Assembly: GCA_028284665.1 (NCBI GenBank)
Contig: JANQRG010000031.1
Coordinates: 1-64,000 of the forward strand
DNA length: 64,000 bases
Origin: Croceivirga sp.
GTDB taxonomy: Bacteria > Bacteroidota > Bacteroidia > Flavobacteriales > Flavobacteriaceae
Reading direction: 5' to 3'
Shown here: in pieces, positions 26,155 through 34,115 of the stretch
How the letters are laid out: the number at the start of each line of letters is the position of its first letter
Numbering within the stretch: the stretch's first letter is position 1
Made by a program: the position numbers and the translations under genes
The notes under the pieces: model-generated
Databases searched by the model: none
What the model was told of the DNA's origin: nothing
The model's input: the letters and a program-made list of their open reading frames with translations, nothing else

Positions 26155-27204
26155 TCAGTTCACATGTAGCAGGGACTTTTCATCTAAAATTTGGATGTTT
26201 CTATTCTCAATGGCTATTAAACCCTCATTTTTGAAGTCAGACAAGGTCCGAATAAGGCTTTCGGTTGCAATCCCTGCCACACCGGCCAGATCACTACGCG
26301 CAATCTTCAGAGGTTCTCCTTTCTTATGGTTTAGGGTTTTGGAAAACTGCAAGAGCGTATTAGCGGTACGTTTTCGTACTGAACTGTACGCCATTTGTAG
26401 GAGTTGCTTTTTGATATCTGTTATACTGTCGGCCAAAACTTCGAGAAGTTCTAAGGAGACCTTTTGGTTTTCTTCCAGAATTCCACGGAGTTCCGCTTTG
26501 GAGATACCTGCCAGTTCAACATCCTCCAGGGCGACAGCAAATTCTTCATACGGCAAATTGTCCAATAGGGAGTTAAATCCAAGAAAATCGTCTTCGCCAT
26601 AGAGAGAAGTTATCAATTCCTTCCCCTGCTCATCCAGGGTATAACTCTTCACCAACCCTTTTAAGATAAGGTAAACAGCGTTAGAATGTTCTCCAAGGCT
26701 ATAGATGTTTTCTTCCTTTTTAAACGTGACTAACTCGCCGTGGTCATCAAAAAAGTTTTTGAGCTGGTTCAGCGTCCTGATCTCGTTGCTCTTACGGTTT
26801 TTCTTGTGCCATTCTGCCCATGCCCCGTTGAGGAGTTCTGCTTTTTTTAGTCGAACCTGAATGGCATTCAGCAATTCTTCTTCTTCAAAAGGTTTTGTCA
26901 GATAATCATCAGCCCCGAGATCCATACCCTTTCTAACGTCCTTATGTTCCGTTTTAGCGGAAACAAAAATAAAGGGAATATAACGGGTAGCCTCATGTTC
27001 CGAGAGGTGTTCTAACACCTCATAACCATCCATTTCAGGCATCATGATGTCGCACAAAATTAAATCAGGGAGCTCTTTCTTAGCGAGCTGGACAGCCGTT
27101 TTACCATTGGCTGCCGGCAGTACCAAAAAGCCGGATAAATCCAAAAGCTCTTCAATGTTTTCGCGCAAAGATGTATCATCTTCAACCAACAGGATTTTCC
27201 TCAT
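26155..27204 (-). CDS. Response regulator fused to a Crp/Fnr-type regulator (copy 2)
   Basis: A 349-residue paralog of the protein at 12844-13914. Receiver: E8-D9-D10, phospho-acceptor Asp52 in CDIMMPEMDG, Lys104 in LTKPF. Middle: cyclic-nucleotide-like barrel with a degenerate cassette (DDFLGFNSLL), so ligand binding is doubtful. C-terminus: winged helix with the recognition helix GIATESLIRTLSDF, retaining Glu315 and Arg319, the G-reading pair of FNR/CRP. Its start overlaps the histidine kinase gene by 23 bases, so the two form a cognate two-component pair. It is the prime candidate reader of the FNR-like sites. Confidence 0.9.
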   Translation of the reverse strand: MRKILLVEDDTSLRENIEELLDLSGFLVLPAANGKTAVQLAKKELPDLILCDIMMPEMDGYEVLEHLSEHEATRYIPFIFVSAKTEHKDVRKGMDLGADDYLTKPFEEEELLNAIQVRLKKAELLNGAWAEWHKKNRKSNEIRTLNQLKNFFDDHGELVTFKKEENIYSLGEHSNAVYLILKGLVKSYTLDEQGKELITSLYGEDDFLGFNSLLDNLPYEEFAVALEDVELAGISKAELRGILEENQKVSLELLEVLADSITDIKKQLLQMAYSSVRKRTANTLLQFSKTLNHKKGEPLKIARSDLAGVAGIATESLIRTLSDFKNEGLIAIENRNIQILDEKSLLHVN

Positions 27205-28711
27205 AGGATTCTATTTTGTTTGGTATGACCAAGGTAAATCTGGAACCTCTCCCCAATTCACTTACAAAATCAATCTCCCCGCCAAGATTAGCCATATGTT
27301 GGTTCACAATATTTAAGCCTATTCCTGTTCCCTGGGTAGTAAGCACATTACTTGCGCGGAAATACCGATCAAAAATGAAGGGTTGATCTTCCTTGGGAAT
27401 ACCCATGCCTTGATCCGTTACATGGATCAAAAGTGCAGTTTGCTGTTGTTCCACCAAAACCTCAATGTTGGTATTTTCGGGTGAATACTTTATGGCATTG
27501 TGCACCAAATTGGATAAGGCCAACCCCATGATCTTTTCATCAAAGCGAACTGTGACCCCATCAATATTCTCCGGATACAGAATGCGCTGCCCTTCTTTTA
27601 ACAGGGTGTTTGAACTGTAGACTACTTCATTGATTAGTTTGCTTAAGGGAAAACAGGTGAGGTTGTACTTTACTTTCCCGTATTCCAAACGCTCAATAGA
27701 TAAGAAATCGGAAAGGATGTTATCTAAATATTTTACTTTGGATTTGATGGTTTGGATATGCTTGTCCCGTTTCCCTTGTTGCTGTGTTTCCGTGTATTTG
27801 GACAGTAAGGAGATTGATGTGAGAATACTGGTTAAAGGCGTCTTGAATTCATGGGACACCAAGGACAAAAATTTAGTTTTAAGCTCGTTGAGTTCCTTTT
27901 CTTTCGCAAGTGCTTCCTGAAGCTGTAGGGTGCGTTCTTCTACGGTTCGCTCCAGGCGTTGGGTATAGTTTTTACGTTCCGTAATATCCAGGGCAATAGC
28001 CACCCCCACCTGTCGCTTTCCCAGGGTGGACAGTTGTAAATGTACCTCTACCGGATAGGAAGAACCGTCCTTGCGTTGGTGGATGGTTTCAAACTCAATC
28101 TTTTCTTTTCGCTTATGAAGTAAGGGCCAAATGAGTCTGGAATAGCTATCCGGATTCAGTTCCGATTCCACATCCAGAATGGACATTTTTCCCAATTCTT
28201 CAAGGGAATACCCCAGATTGCGTTGCGCGCCGAGATTTACGTTTAAAAAAGCGTAGGATTCATCGTCAAATACGTAGATCTCATTTAGGGATTCATCAAA
28301 AATGCGAAACCAATGACTTATGGTCTGCTCTGCTTTTTTGCGTTCAGTAATATCTACTACCAACGCCATGACATACTTTTTTCGGAGCAGTACAAAGGGA
28401 TTTAGCCCAATTTCTAAAGGAAATTCCGAGCCGTCTTTTCGGACACCATACAAATCCAGTCCAAACCCCATACGCCGCTTCTCTCCCTTTTCAAGAAAAG
28501 CCGTAAAGTGGTTATCATGGATGCCATGTGCTATTTCGGGAAGCAAGGAATTTAGTGAGGTTCCGTTCAAATGTTGATTGGAATACCCAAACATGTGATT
28601 CGCAGCGGCATTGCTGGCCACTATTTGTTGTTTCCGATCCACTATAAGGATCCCCTCAGAAATAGCTTCCGATACAATCCTGAAAATATCATTTTCTTCA
28701 AATAGCTTCAC
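27182..28711 (-). CDS. Soluble PAS-PAS histidine kinase with a FixL-like first PAS
   Basis: A 509-residue kinase, GTG start at 28711, with no membrane segment. PAS 1 (residues 8-125) contains LNGTSLNSLLPE followed by five residues and His65-Asp66, then FGLDLYGVRKDG. This parallels the FixL heme-PAS, where a histidine at that place binds heme; the FixL distal Arg (in GIGR) is Leu85 here. PAS 2 spans about 135-245. The kinase core has SHEFKTPL (His287), LSNLVHNAIKYS, DQGMGIP, IFDRYFRAS and GTGIGLNIV. It is coupled to the regulator gene by a 23-base overlap. Heme binding is inference from alignment by eye; non-heme PAS domains can share the HD pattern. Confidence 0.88.
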   Translation of the reverse strand: MKLFEENDIFRIVSEAISEGILIVDRKQQIVASNAAANHMFGYSNQHLNGTSLNSLLPEIAHGIHDNHFTAFLEKGEKRRMGFGLDLYGVRKDGSEFPLEIGLNPFVLLRKKYVMALVVDITERKKAEQTISHWFRIFDESLNEIYVFDDESYAFLNVNLGAQRNLGYSLEELGKMSILDVESELNPDSYSRLIWPLLHKRKEKIEFETIHQRKDGSSYPVEVHLQLSTLGKRQVGVAIALDITERKNYTQRLERTVEERTLQLQEALAKEKELNELKTKFLSLVSHEFKTPLTSILTSISLLSKYTETQQQGKRDKHIQTIKSKVKYLDNILSDFLSIERLEYGKVKYNLTCFPLSKLINEVVYSSNTLLKEGQRILYPENIDGVTVRFDEKIMGLALSNLVHNAIKYSPENTNIEVLVEQQQTALLIHVTDQGMGIPKEDQPFIFDRYFRASNVLTTQGTGIGLNIVNQHMANLGGEIDFVSELGRGSRFTLVIPNKIESYEENPVG

Positions 28712-28735
28712 TACTCAAATTTACGAAGTACATAC

Positions 28736-28778
28736 TGATCGCAGTCATAAAAAAGATACTACCGTATTCGTAATTTTC
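28736..28778 (+). promoter_or_regulatory. FNR-like site plus -7 element for the TerB-like gene
   Basis: TGAT-CGCA-GTCA at 28736-28747, then 23 bases, then TAATTTTC (28771-28778), one mismatch from TAnnTTTG. The site lies between the divergent kinase and TerB-like genes, but only the + direction satisfies the spacing rule. Confidence 0.6.
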
Positions 28779-28802
28779 CCCTTCAGTTCTTAAATTAAGG
28801 AA

Positions 28803-29210
28803 ATGTTGGATGCAAAAAGGAAAACCGGGAAGGAATTTTATCAAAATCTGGGAAAACTCTTCTATGCTGTGGCTATTGCAGATCATAGTGTACATACCAA
28901 GGAAATAGAACGGCTAAAAGAAGTGGTCCGGGAGCATTGGTTAGAGGTGGATGATATTGAAGATGAGTATGGTACGGACGCTGCTTTCCAAATAGAGACC
29001 GTATTCGATTGGCTATTGGAATACGAAAAGGAAGGCGAAGAATGTTATGAAGATTTTGAAGCCTTTTATGCGGAACACAAAAGTCTTTTCACTACAGAGA
29101 TACGAAACCTGACCATGAACACAGCAAGGGCTATCGCTGGTGCTTTTGCTGGAAGTAACAAGGCGGAACTGGTGCTTTTGGGAAGACTCCAATTGTTGCT
29201 TTCGACTTAA
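28803..29210 (+). CDS. TerB-like protein
   Basis: A 135-residue soluble helical protein. The segment GKLFYAVAIADHSVHTKEIERLKEVVREHW near residues 17-47 has the TerB/DnaJ-like signature: a helix with A-x-A-D-[GH] followed by E-x-x-x-L. TerB-type proteins occur in tellurite-resistance and stress loci and may bind metal. It ends one base before the converging USP gene, and is expressed from an FNR-like promoter. Confidence 0.68.
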   Translation: MLDAKRKTGKEFYQNLGKLFYAVAIADHSVHTKEIERLKEVVREHWLEVDDIEDEYGTDAAFQIETVFDWLLEYEKEGEECYEDFEAFYAEHKSLFTTEIRNLTMNTARAIAGAFAGSNKAELVLLGRLQLLLST

Positions 29211-30032
29211 TTAGATTTTAATCGTGAGGACAGGAAGTGTGGCCGTATTGGCCATCTTTTCTCCGATACTGCCCATGAAGAAGTGTGCTAATCCTCTTCT
29301 GCCGTGGGTAGGTAAAGCCACCAGATTTGCCGAAATACTTTTAGCATAATTGTAAATCCCCAATTCTATGTTGTAATCGTTGTAAATAACAACGGGGACT
29401 TCCTTGCCCAAGGCGGTTACAAAACGTGCTATGTCTTCCTGGATTTGGCTATCGCTCCTAAACCCTGATCCCACCGTATTGATATAGACCGATTTCAAGT
29501 CTGCATTAAAGAGGCGGGCGAAGTCTTCCACTTTTTTGTACGCCAAGACATATTCCGGCTGAAGGTCATTAGCAAATACAATCGTACTAGTGTCAAAGTT
29601 CGTCCTCTTTGACTTGATTACCAGGGTAGGGGTTTCTGATGTACGTACCACTTTTTCCGTATTAGAGCCTACAAAAAAGGGGTTTAGGCCGCTGGTTCCA
29701 TGAGAACCCATTACAATAAGGTCCGCCTGACGTTCTTGGGCTACCGCCGCCACCTCGGTAAAGTCCTTGAGGTTTTGAATGATAGTTTCTATGGCCACGC
29801 CTTTCAAGTAGGGTTGATCCAGAAAAGTGGCCAGTTTTTCACGTGCCAGCTTAAGGTAATACTTGACCTCCTCCTGCTCCTCCAATTCCGATTTGGCCAG
29901 AACGGAACCGGATACCCCAATCATATGAAATAAGATAAGCTTTGCTTTAAACCTCTTGGCAATATTAGCGGCAACTTCCAATGCATATTCTGAATATTTT
30001 GAGAAATCTACAGGTACTACTATTGTATTCAT
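29211..30032 (-). CDS. Universal stress protein with two ATP-loop domains (USP 9)
   Basis: A 273-residue protein unlike the others in having the ATP-loop pattern in both domains: MGSHGTSGLNPFFVGSN in domain 1 and THGRRGLAHFFMGSI at the C-terminus. Domain 1 opens IVVPVDFSKYSEYALEVA. This places it closer to canonical UspA and far from the array members, so both domains may bind ATP. It shares a divergent regulatory region with the DUF2267 gene. Confidence 0.88.
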   Translation of the reverse strand: MNTIVVPVDFSKYSEYALEVAANIAKRFKAKLILFHMIGVSGSVLAKSELEEQEEVKYYLKLAREKLATFLDQPYLKGVAIETIIQNLKDFTEVAAVAQERQADLIVMGSHGTSGLNPFFVGSNTEKVVRTSETPTLVIKSKRTNFDTSTIVFANDLQPEYVLAYKKVEDFARLFNADLKSVYINTVGSGFRSDSQIQEDIARFVTALGKEVPVVIYNDYNIELGIYNYAKSISANLVALPTHGRRGLAHFFMGSIGEKMANTATLPVLTIKI

Positions 30033-30081
30033 GAGATCGTTTTAGGAGGGGTTACTTGCTTTCTTAGCAAAAGATTTGAGG

Positions 30082-30155
30082 CTAAAGTAAACGGCTATTC
30101 AGCGGCATACCATGACCTATGTCATTTTGTAAAATAGGAAGGAAATTCATCTTTG
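30082..30155. promoter_or_regulatory. Bidirectional FNR-like site serving USP 9 and the DUF2267 gene
   Basis: TGAC-CTAT-GTCA at 30113-30124. On the minus strand 23 bases lead to TACTTTAG (30089-30082) for USP 9. On the plus strand 23 bases lead to CATCTTTG (30148-30155) for 30175. One central palindrome therefore fits the spacing rule in both directions. Confidence 0.7.
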
Positions 30156-30174
30156 CAGCAATGCAACAAATATC

Positions 30175-30627
30175 ATGGCACTAAATTTCAATCAATACGC
30201 CTCCGAAGGAAATAAGTTTTTAAAGGAGTATACCAAAACGATGAATCTGGGGGATAACACGGAAAAAGCAGGACGAATACTGATATCGGTTTTACATGCG
30301 CTTAGGGATATTATTCCGGTTCAGGAATCGCTGCAATTCATGGCACAACTTCCCATGTTTTTGAAGGGGGCGTATGTACACGGTTGGAAAATTAGAGGAA
30401 AGAAGATGCGAATTAAGCACATGGCAGACTTCCTGGATCTGGTGCGAAAACACGATGGGGCGGCAGCTGTAAATGATTTTGAATACAGTGATGAGGTTGC
30501 GGAGCGATATGTCAAAACCACCTTCATCTATCTGCGAAAATACGTTTCCCCGGGGGAATTGGAGGATATTCGGGATTCGTTGCCCAAAGCGTTGAAAAGC
30601 ATGATCTATTCTAATCTTATGTATTAA
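30175..30627 (+). CDS. DUF2267 protein
   Basis: A 150-residue soluble helical protein with the DUF2267 pattern: an N-terminal helix (NQYASEGNKFLKEYTKTMNL), then AGRILISVLHALRDIIPVQESLQFMAQLPMFLKGAYVHGW, and a C-terminal LRKYVSPGELEDIRDSLPKALK. The family is common near stress proteins but has no known function. It has an FNR-like promoter and is followed 26 bases later by the WG-repeat gene. Confidence 0.85.
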   Translation: MALNFNQYASEGNKFLKEYTKTMNLGDNTEKAGRILISVLHALRDIIPVQESLQFMAQLPMFLKGAYVHGWKIRGKKMRIKHMADFLDLVRKHDGAAAVNDFEYSDEVAERYVKTTFIYLRKYVSPGELEDIRDSLPKALKSMIYSNLMY

Positions 30628-30653
30628 AGCATGAGCAACAAAAATTGGAAATC

Positions 30654-31274
30654 ATGAAAAAGCTATTAACCTTAGTAATACTTATAGTAAGTACCAATAT
30701 AGTGGCCCAACTTCCCAAAGAGCTGGATGAAGTGGCACCCTTTAGTGAAGGCCTGGCGGCTGTACGGCAAGGAGATCAATGGGCGTTCATGGATGAATCG
30801 GGAACCGTGGTGATCGACTTCAGGAGCGACATTTATTGGAATAAAGCGGCCAAAGGGAACGAGGAAGGGGTTAGCGCTATAGCGTATCCAAAATTCTCCA
30901 ATGGGCGTTGCCTGGTGGTAAAACTCGTGGACGAAATTCCGGTATACGGTTTTATAGATACTATGGGAGATTTAGTAATAGAACATCAATTTCTCAATGT
31001 AAGGCCATTTGAGGATGGTTTTACCACAGGAATAGTGTATGAGACCGTATTACGGGGACAAAATGAGTTCAAATTGAATATCTACGAATATAAATTCCAT
31101 GAGGTTTTGATGAATGTGGATGGCAAAGTCGTAGATTTTATGAATCGGCGATACAATATCCAAATGAAAAAACCGCGTTATAAAGTTCCTAAAATAGAAT
31201 CCAGAATGCTGAATTCCCAATTGGTTGCCTTCAAGAAAGGGGAAAATTGGCAATTGAAAAGACTCAATCTTTAA
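30654..31274 (+). CDS. Secreted WG-repeat protein
   Basis: About 206 residues from the ATG at 30654, which gives a clean signal peptide (MKKLLTLVILIVSTNIVAQ); an ATG at 30645 is also in frame. It contains WG/KWG beta repeats: FSEGLAAVRQGDQWAFMDESGTVVIDF, FSNGRCLVVK with YGFIDTMGDLVIEHQF, and FEDGFTTGIV. Such proteins are periplasmic or secreted and of unknown role. Probably co-transcribed with the DUF2267 gene, ending at the hairpin at 31361-31383. Confidence 0.78.
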   Translation: MKKLLTLVILIVSTNIVAQLPKELDEVAPFSEGLAAVRQGDQWAFMDESGTVVIDFRSDIYWNKAAKGNEEGVSAIAYPKFSNGRCLVVKLVDEIPVYGFIDTMGDLVIEHQFLNVRPFEDGFTTGIVYETVLRGQNEFKLNIYEYKFHEVLMNVDGKVVDFMNRRYNIQMKKPRYKVPKIESRMLNSQLVAFKKGENWQLKRLNL

Positions 31275-31360
31275 CAGCGGTACTAAACATTTGGTGTAGT
31301 TGAAAGTCGACCAGGAAATGGGTTCAAAAAAAGTCCTTTAAATAAATTCTAACAAGATAT

Positions 31361-31383
31361 GCTGTCCAGTTAAGCTGGACAGC
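31361..31383 (+). terminator. Stem-loop, probable terminator of the DUF2267-WG unit
   Basis: GCTGTCCAG (31361-31369), loop TTAAG, then CTGGACAGC (31375-31383), a perfect nine-base-pair stem, followed by CGTATTTTAG. The T-run is short, so a regulatory palindrome is an alternative. Confidence 0.6.
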
Positions 31384-31408
31384 CGTATTTTAGATCGACA
31401 GGAAGTTA

Positions 31409-31452
31409 TGTAACTGATGTCACTGCATACACTCGGAAAAATGAATTACTTG
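31409..31452 (+). promoter_or_regulatory. TGTAAC-type site before the first CstB-like gene
   Basis: TGTAAC-TGAT-GTCACT at 31409-31424 (perfect left half, two mismatches on the right). The -7 position is imperfect: TACTTG at 31447-31452 begins 22 rather than 21 bases after the site. Confidence 0.5.
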
Positions 31453-31474
31453 CACGAATAACAAAATGACAACT

Positions 31475-32896
31475 ATGAAAGTAGAACAAATTTATACCGG
31501 TTGCCTGGCCCAGGGGGCATACTATATAGAAAGTGATGGCGAGGCTGCTATTATAGACCCGTTACGGGAGGTGGAGCCCTATATTGCTATGGCAGAGGAT
31601 CGAAAGGCAAAAATTAAGTACGTTTTTGAGACGCATTTCCATGCTGATTTTGTTTCCGGCCATGTGGATCTGGCAGCACAAACAGGAGCAAAAATTGTTT
31701 ACGGTCCAACCACTATGGAAACCGGATTTGATTTTATTTCAGCTAAGGACGGCCAGGAATTCCAGCTGGGTAAGGCGGTAATACGGCTTATCCATACTCC
31801 CGGACATACCATGGAGAGCAGTTGCTTTTTGCTGATTGATGAAAAGGGGAAGCCCACTTCCCTCTTTTCAGGGGATACCCTTTTTATTGGCGACGTGGGG
31901 CGTCCGGATCTAGCACAAAAAGTGATTGCGGAACTTACCCAGGAAAAACTGGCGGGGCACTTGTTCGATTCACTGCGTAATAAGATCATGCCGGTACCGG
32001 ATGATGTTGTTGTATATCCGGGACATGGTGCGGGAAGTGCATGTGGTAAGATGATGAGTGACGAAACAACGGATACCCTGGGGCATCAGAAGAAGACAAA
32101 TTATGCATTAGACCCCAGCCTCAGTAAAGAGGATTTCATAGATAGTATTTTAACCGGTTTGACGCCTCCTCCCGGGTATTTTCCTCAGAATGTTTTGCTG
32201 AATATCAAGGGATATGAAACTATTGATGCGGTAATTGAAAAAGGAACGACCCCCTTAAGTGCAGCAGCTTTCGAAGCTGTCTTGGAGGAGTACAAGGCCA
32301 TTATAATTGATACTCGGGATGCTCAAAAGTACGCGTGGGGACATATTCCCAATTCTATCAATATTGGCCTGGATGGAAGCTTTGCAAACTGGGTGGGCAC
32401 TACCATTGTTGATGTAAACACCCCTATCGTTTTTATCGCCGAGGCGGGCAAAGAGGAAGAAGTTGCCACCCGCCTGGCACGGATAGGTTTTGACAATGCA
32501 CTGGGCTATTTAAGTGGAGGTGTTACCGCCTGGGCAAAGACGGGGAGACCCCTTTACACCGTAAAGTCCATAAGTGCCGTGAAATTAGCTTCAATTATGG
32601 AAGAAGAGCATGTGAATCTTTTGGATGTTAGAAGGAAAAGTGAGTATACTACTGAGCATGTGCTTCATGCTACCAACCTTCCATTGGACTATTACAGGAG
32701 CAATTTGTCCGAAATTGATAAAAGCAAGATATATTACGTGCATTGCCGGAGCGGATACCGTTCTATGGTGTTTGTTTCGTTGCTACGTTCCTTAGGCTAC
32801 GAAAACCTTATCGATGTTAAAGGAGGATTCAACGCTATGAAAACCACGGGGAAATTTGATCTTTCAGACTATGTTGCCCCAACGACAATGCTGTAA
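31475..32896 (+). CDS. CstB-like persulfide dioxygenase-rhodanese (copy 1)
   Basis: A 473-residue three-module protein from the ATG at 31475, chosen by match with copy 2; an ATG at 31466 is also possible. The N-terminal metallo-beta-lactamase fold has ETHFHAD (His54, His56, Asp58), His63 and SGDTLFIGDVGRPDL like ETHE1/persulfide dioxygenases. A first rhodanese domain lacks the catalytic Cys (position filled by AEAGKEEE). The second has VHCRSGYRS with Cys424. This MBL-pseudo-rhodanese-rhodanese order is that of CstB, which turns low-molecular-weight persulfides into thiosulfate. It lies alone, inside the stress island, with a sulfur-type site upstream. Confidence 0.88.
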   Translation: MKVEQIYTGCLAQGAYYIESDGEAAIIDPLREVEPYIAMAEDRKAKIKYVFETHFHADFVSGHVDLAAQTGAKIVYGPTTMETGFDFISAKDGQEFQLGKAVIRLIHTPGHTMESSCFLLIDEKGKPTSLFSGDTLFIGDVGRPDLAQKVIAELTQEKLAGHLFDSLRNKIMPVPDDVVVYPGHGAGSACGKMMSDETTDTLGHQKKTNYALDPSLSKEDFIDSILTGLTPPPGYFPQNVLLNIKGYETIDAVIEKGTTPLSAAAFEAVLEEYKAIIIDTRDAQKYAWGHIPNSINIGLDGSFANWVGTTIVDVNTPIVFIAEAGKEEEVATRLARIGFDNALGYLSGGVTAWAKTGRPLYTVKSISAVKLASIMEEEHVNLLDVRRKSEYTTEHVLHATNLPLDYYRSNLSEIDKSKIYYVHCRSGYRSMVFVSLLRSLGYENLIDVKGGFNAMKTTGKFDLSDYVAPTTML

Positions 32897-32996
32897 ATTT
32901 GAAGTGGATGCTAATCAAAGATTCGTAACACAGCCGTATCTCCTATTCCTTTTCAATACAATGAGAGAAGGAGGACCGTTATGTATGAAGAACCAA

Positions 32997-33022
32997 AAAG
33001 GCCGCATAATCGTGCGGCCTTT
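32997..33022. terminator. Rho-independent terminator, probably bidirectional
   Basis: AAAGGCCGCA (32997-33006), loop TAATCG, TGCGGCCTTT (33013-33022), followed by CTAATTG and preceded by an A-rich run. It lies between the convergent genes ending at 32896 and 33040 and can serve both. Confidence 0.85.
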
Positions 33023-33039
33023 CTAATTGTTGGACGGCA

Positions 33040-33408
33040 TTACGCCATTTCTCTTTCTTTTCTTCTGTTTTCAGCAAGCTTCGCGATCAAATCCGGTACT
33101 TTTTCGAAAGCAGCAGCTAAGCCATGTGTTTTTCCGGCTTCCAAAAATGAAATCTCGTCATCTTTGGTGACTAAAAACCCGATAGGTTCAATGCCCAAAC
33201 CGGCACCAGCACCCATTCCCTCTCCTTTTCGGATCTTTCCTTCTACACCTTCACCACCTCCTGAACCAAAACCCATGCCTACTTTAATTACGGGGACACA
33301 ACTAAATTCTCCCAATTGAAATTGTTCTCCAATAATGGTTTCTGTCTTAGCTTCGGTCTTGATAAATTCCGTGATCTTTTGCAAAAGTTCTTCAAAATGT
33401 AACTCCAT
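33040..33408 (-). CDS. GerW/YtfJ-family protein
   Basis: A 122-residue protein with the GerW (sporulation YtfJ) layout: a helical start, GEQFQLGEFSCVPVIKVGMGFGSGGGEG, then a glycine-rich loop (KGEGMGAGAGLGIEPIGFLV) and a helical tail. In spore formers it works in germination; here, in a non-sporulating group, its role is unknown. It sits 12 bases after a DUF2953-like gene, the same partnership as ytfI-ytfJ in Bacillus. Confidence 0.82.
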   Translation of the reverse strand: MELHFEELLQKITEFIKTEAKTETIIGEQFQLGEFSCVPVIKVGMGFGSGGGEGVEGKIRKGEGMGAGAGLGIEPIGFLVTKDDEISFLEAGKTHGLAAAFEKVPDLIAKLAENRRKEREMA

Positions 33409-33419
33409 GATATAAAATT

Positions 33420-33926
33420 TTAAAAGTGAATAAATGATTTAATAATATTCCAGGGACGGCTACGCAGGTCAATGATAAAGCAGTTCACACCTTGAAAATT
33501 GACGCTGCAGGAAAGGTAGAAATGATTAATAAAACCAAATACGGGATATAGTTGTGCATTCCTTACATAATTCCCGGTATCTATAGTGAGCCAAAACTCC
33601 TTGAGCTTAAATGCTCGTAAAAACCGGAGCGCCCACCGCCCCTTTTTCTTCAGTTTTAAGGATGATGCTTTTGGTTTACTTTTCTTTTTAGGCTTCTTTC
33701 GGGCACTTTTCTTCTTTTTGAGGGGATATACAAAGAATTGATATCCCAATACCTGCATCCTGATCCTGATAATCTCTACACTATCTTCTTCTACATATGC
33801 TTTTGCCAGATGACCCACTTGGACAGAATAGATTTTACTGCCAGTATTAACGTATAGCCGCAATGGAATGAGTAACAGGCCAGTCAGAAGTAGCAACAGC
33901 ACCCCTAAGACTATCCCTAACCACAT
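33420..33926 (-). CDS. DUF2953-like membrane-anchored protein (YtfI-type)
   Basis: About 168 residues from the ATG at 33926 (MWLGIVLGVLLLLL...), rather than the TTG at 33941 which overlaps the proposed -7 element. One N-terminal membrane helix, a lysine-rich linker (PLKKKKSARKKPKKK), then a strand-rich region with TIDTGNYVRNAQLYPVFGFI. The layout matches DUF2953/YtfI, the usual neighbour of GerW/YtfJ. It has an FNR-like promoter. The family function is unknown. Confidence 0.6.
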   Translation of the reverse strand: MWLGIVLGVLLLLLTGLLLIPLRLYVNTGSKIYSVQVGHLAKAYVEEDSVEIIRIRMQVLGYQFFVYPLKKKKSARKKPKKKSKPKASSLKLKKKGRWALRFLRAFKLKEFWLTIDTGNYVRNAQLYPVFGFINHFYLSCSVNFQGVNCFIIDLRSRPWNIIKSFIHF

Positions 33927-33938
33927 GTTCTTTTTGTG

Positions 33939-33981
33939 CAAAAGAAATCATGATCCAATCAGTTCACAATGATCTGAATCA
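33939..33981 (-). promoter_or_regulatory. FNR-like site plus -7 element for the DUF2953-GerW pair
   Basis: TGAT-CTGA-ATCA at 33970-33981, then 23 bases on the minus strand, then TTCTTTTG (33946-33939). TTTG is perfect and the TA is TT. This -7 excludes the TTG start at 33941. Confidence 0.6.
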
Positions 33982-34055
33982 TTCAGGTAGATCCGTCCTT
34001 TAATTCCCATTTATCCCGTCCTTACGGGAATCGAAATATCTGCTCATTCTGTTCC

Positions 34056-34098
34056 TGATACGGATCATATTTTGCAAATAGTCATATTCCTAATTTCG
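34056..34098 (+). promoter_or_regulatory. FNR-like site plus -7 element for the ABC efflux operon
   Basis: TGAT-ACGG-ATCA at 34056-34067, then 23 bases, then TAATTTCG (34091-34098), one mismatch from TAnnTTTG. The divergent pair (33926 and 34116) thus has two separate sites, one for each direction. Confidence 0.65.
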
Positions 34099-34115
34099 TA
34101 CCCCGTCTTTAGAAA

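Noticed and set aside
28711-28747. The FNR-like site at 28736 as promoter of the histidine kinase
   Set aside because: On the minus strand the -7 position does not read TAnnTTTG at 23 bases; only the TerB-like direction fits. Autoregulation of the kinase is thus unsupported.
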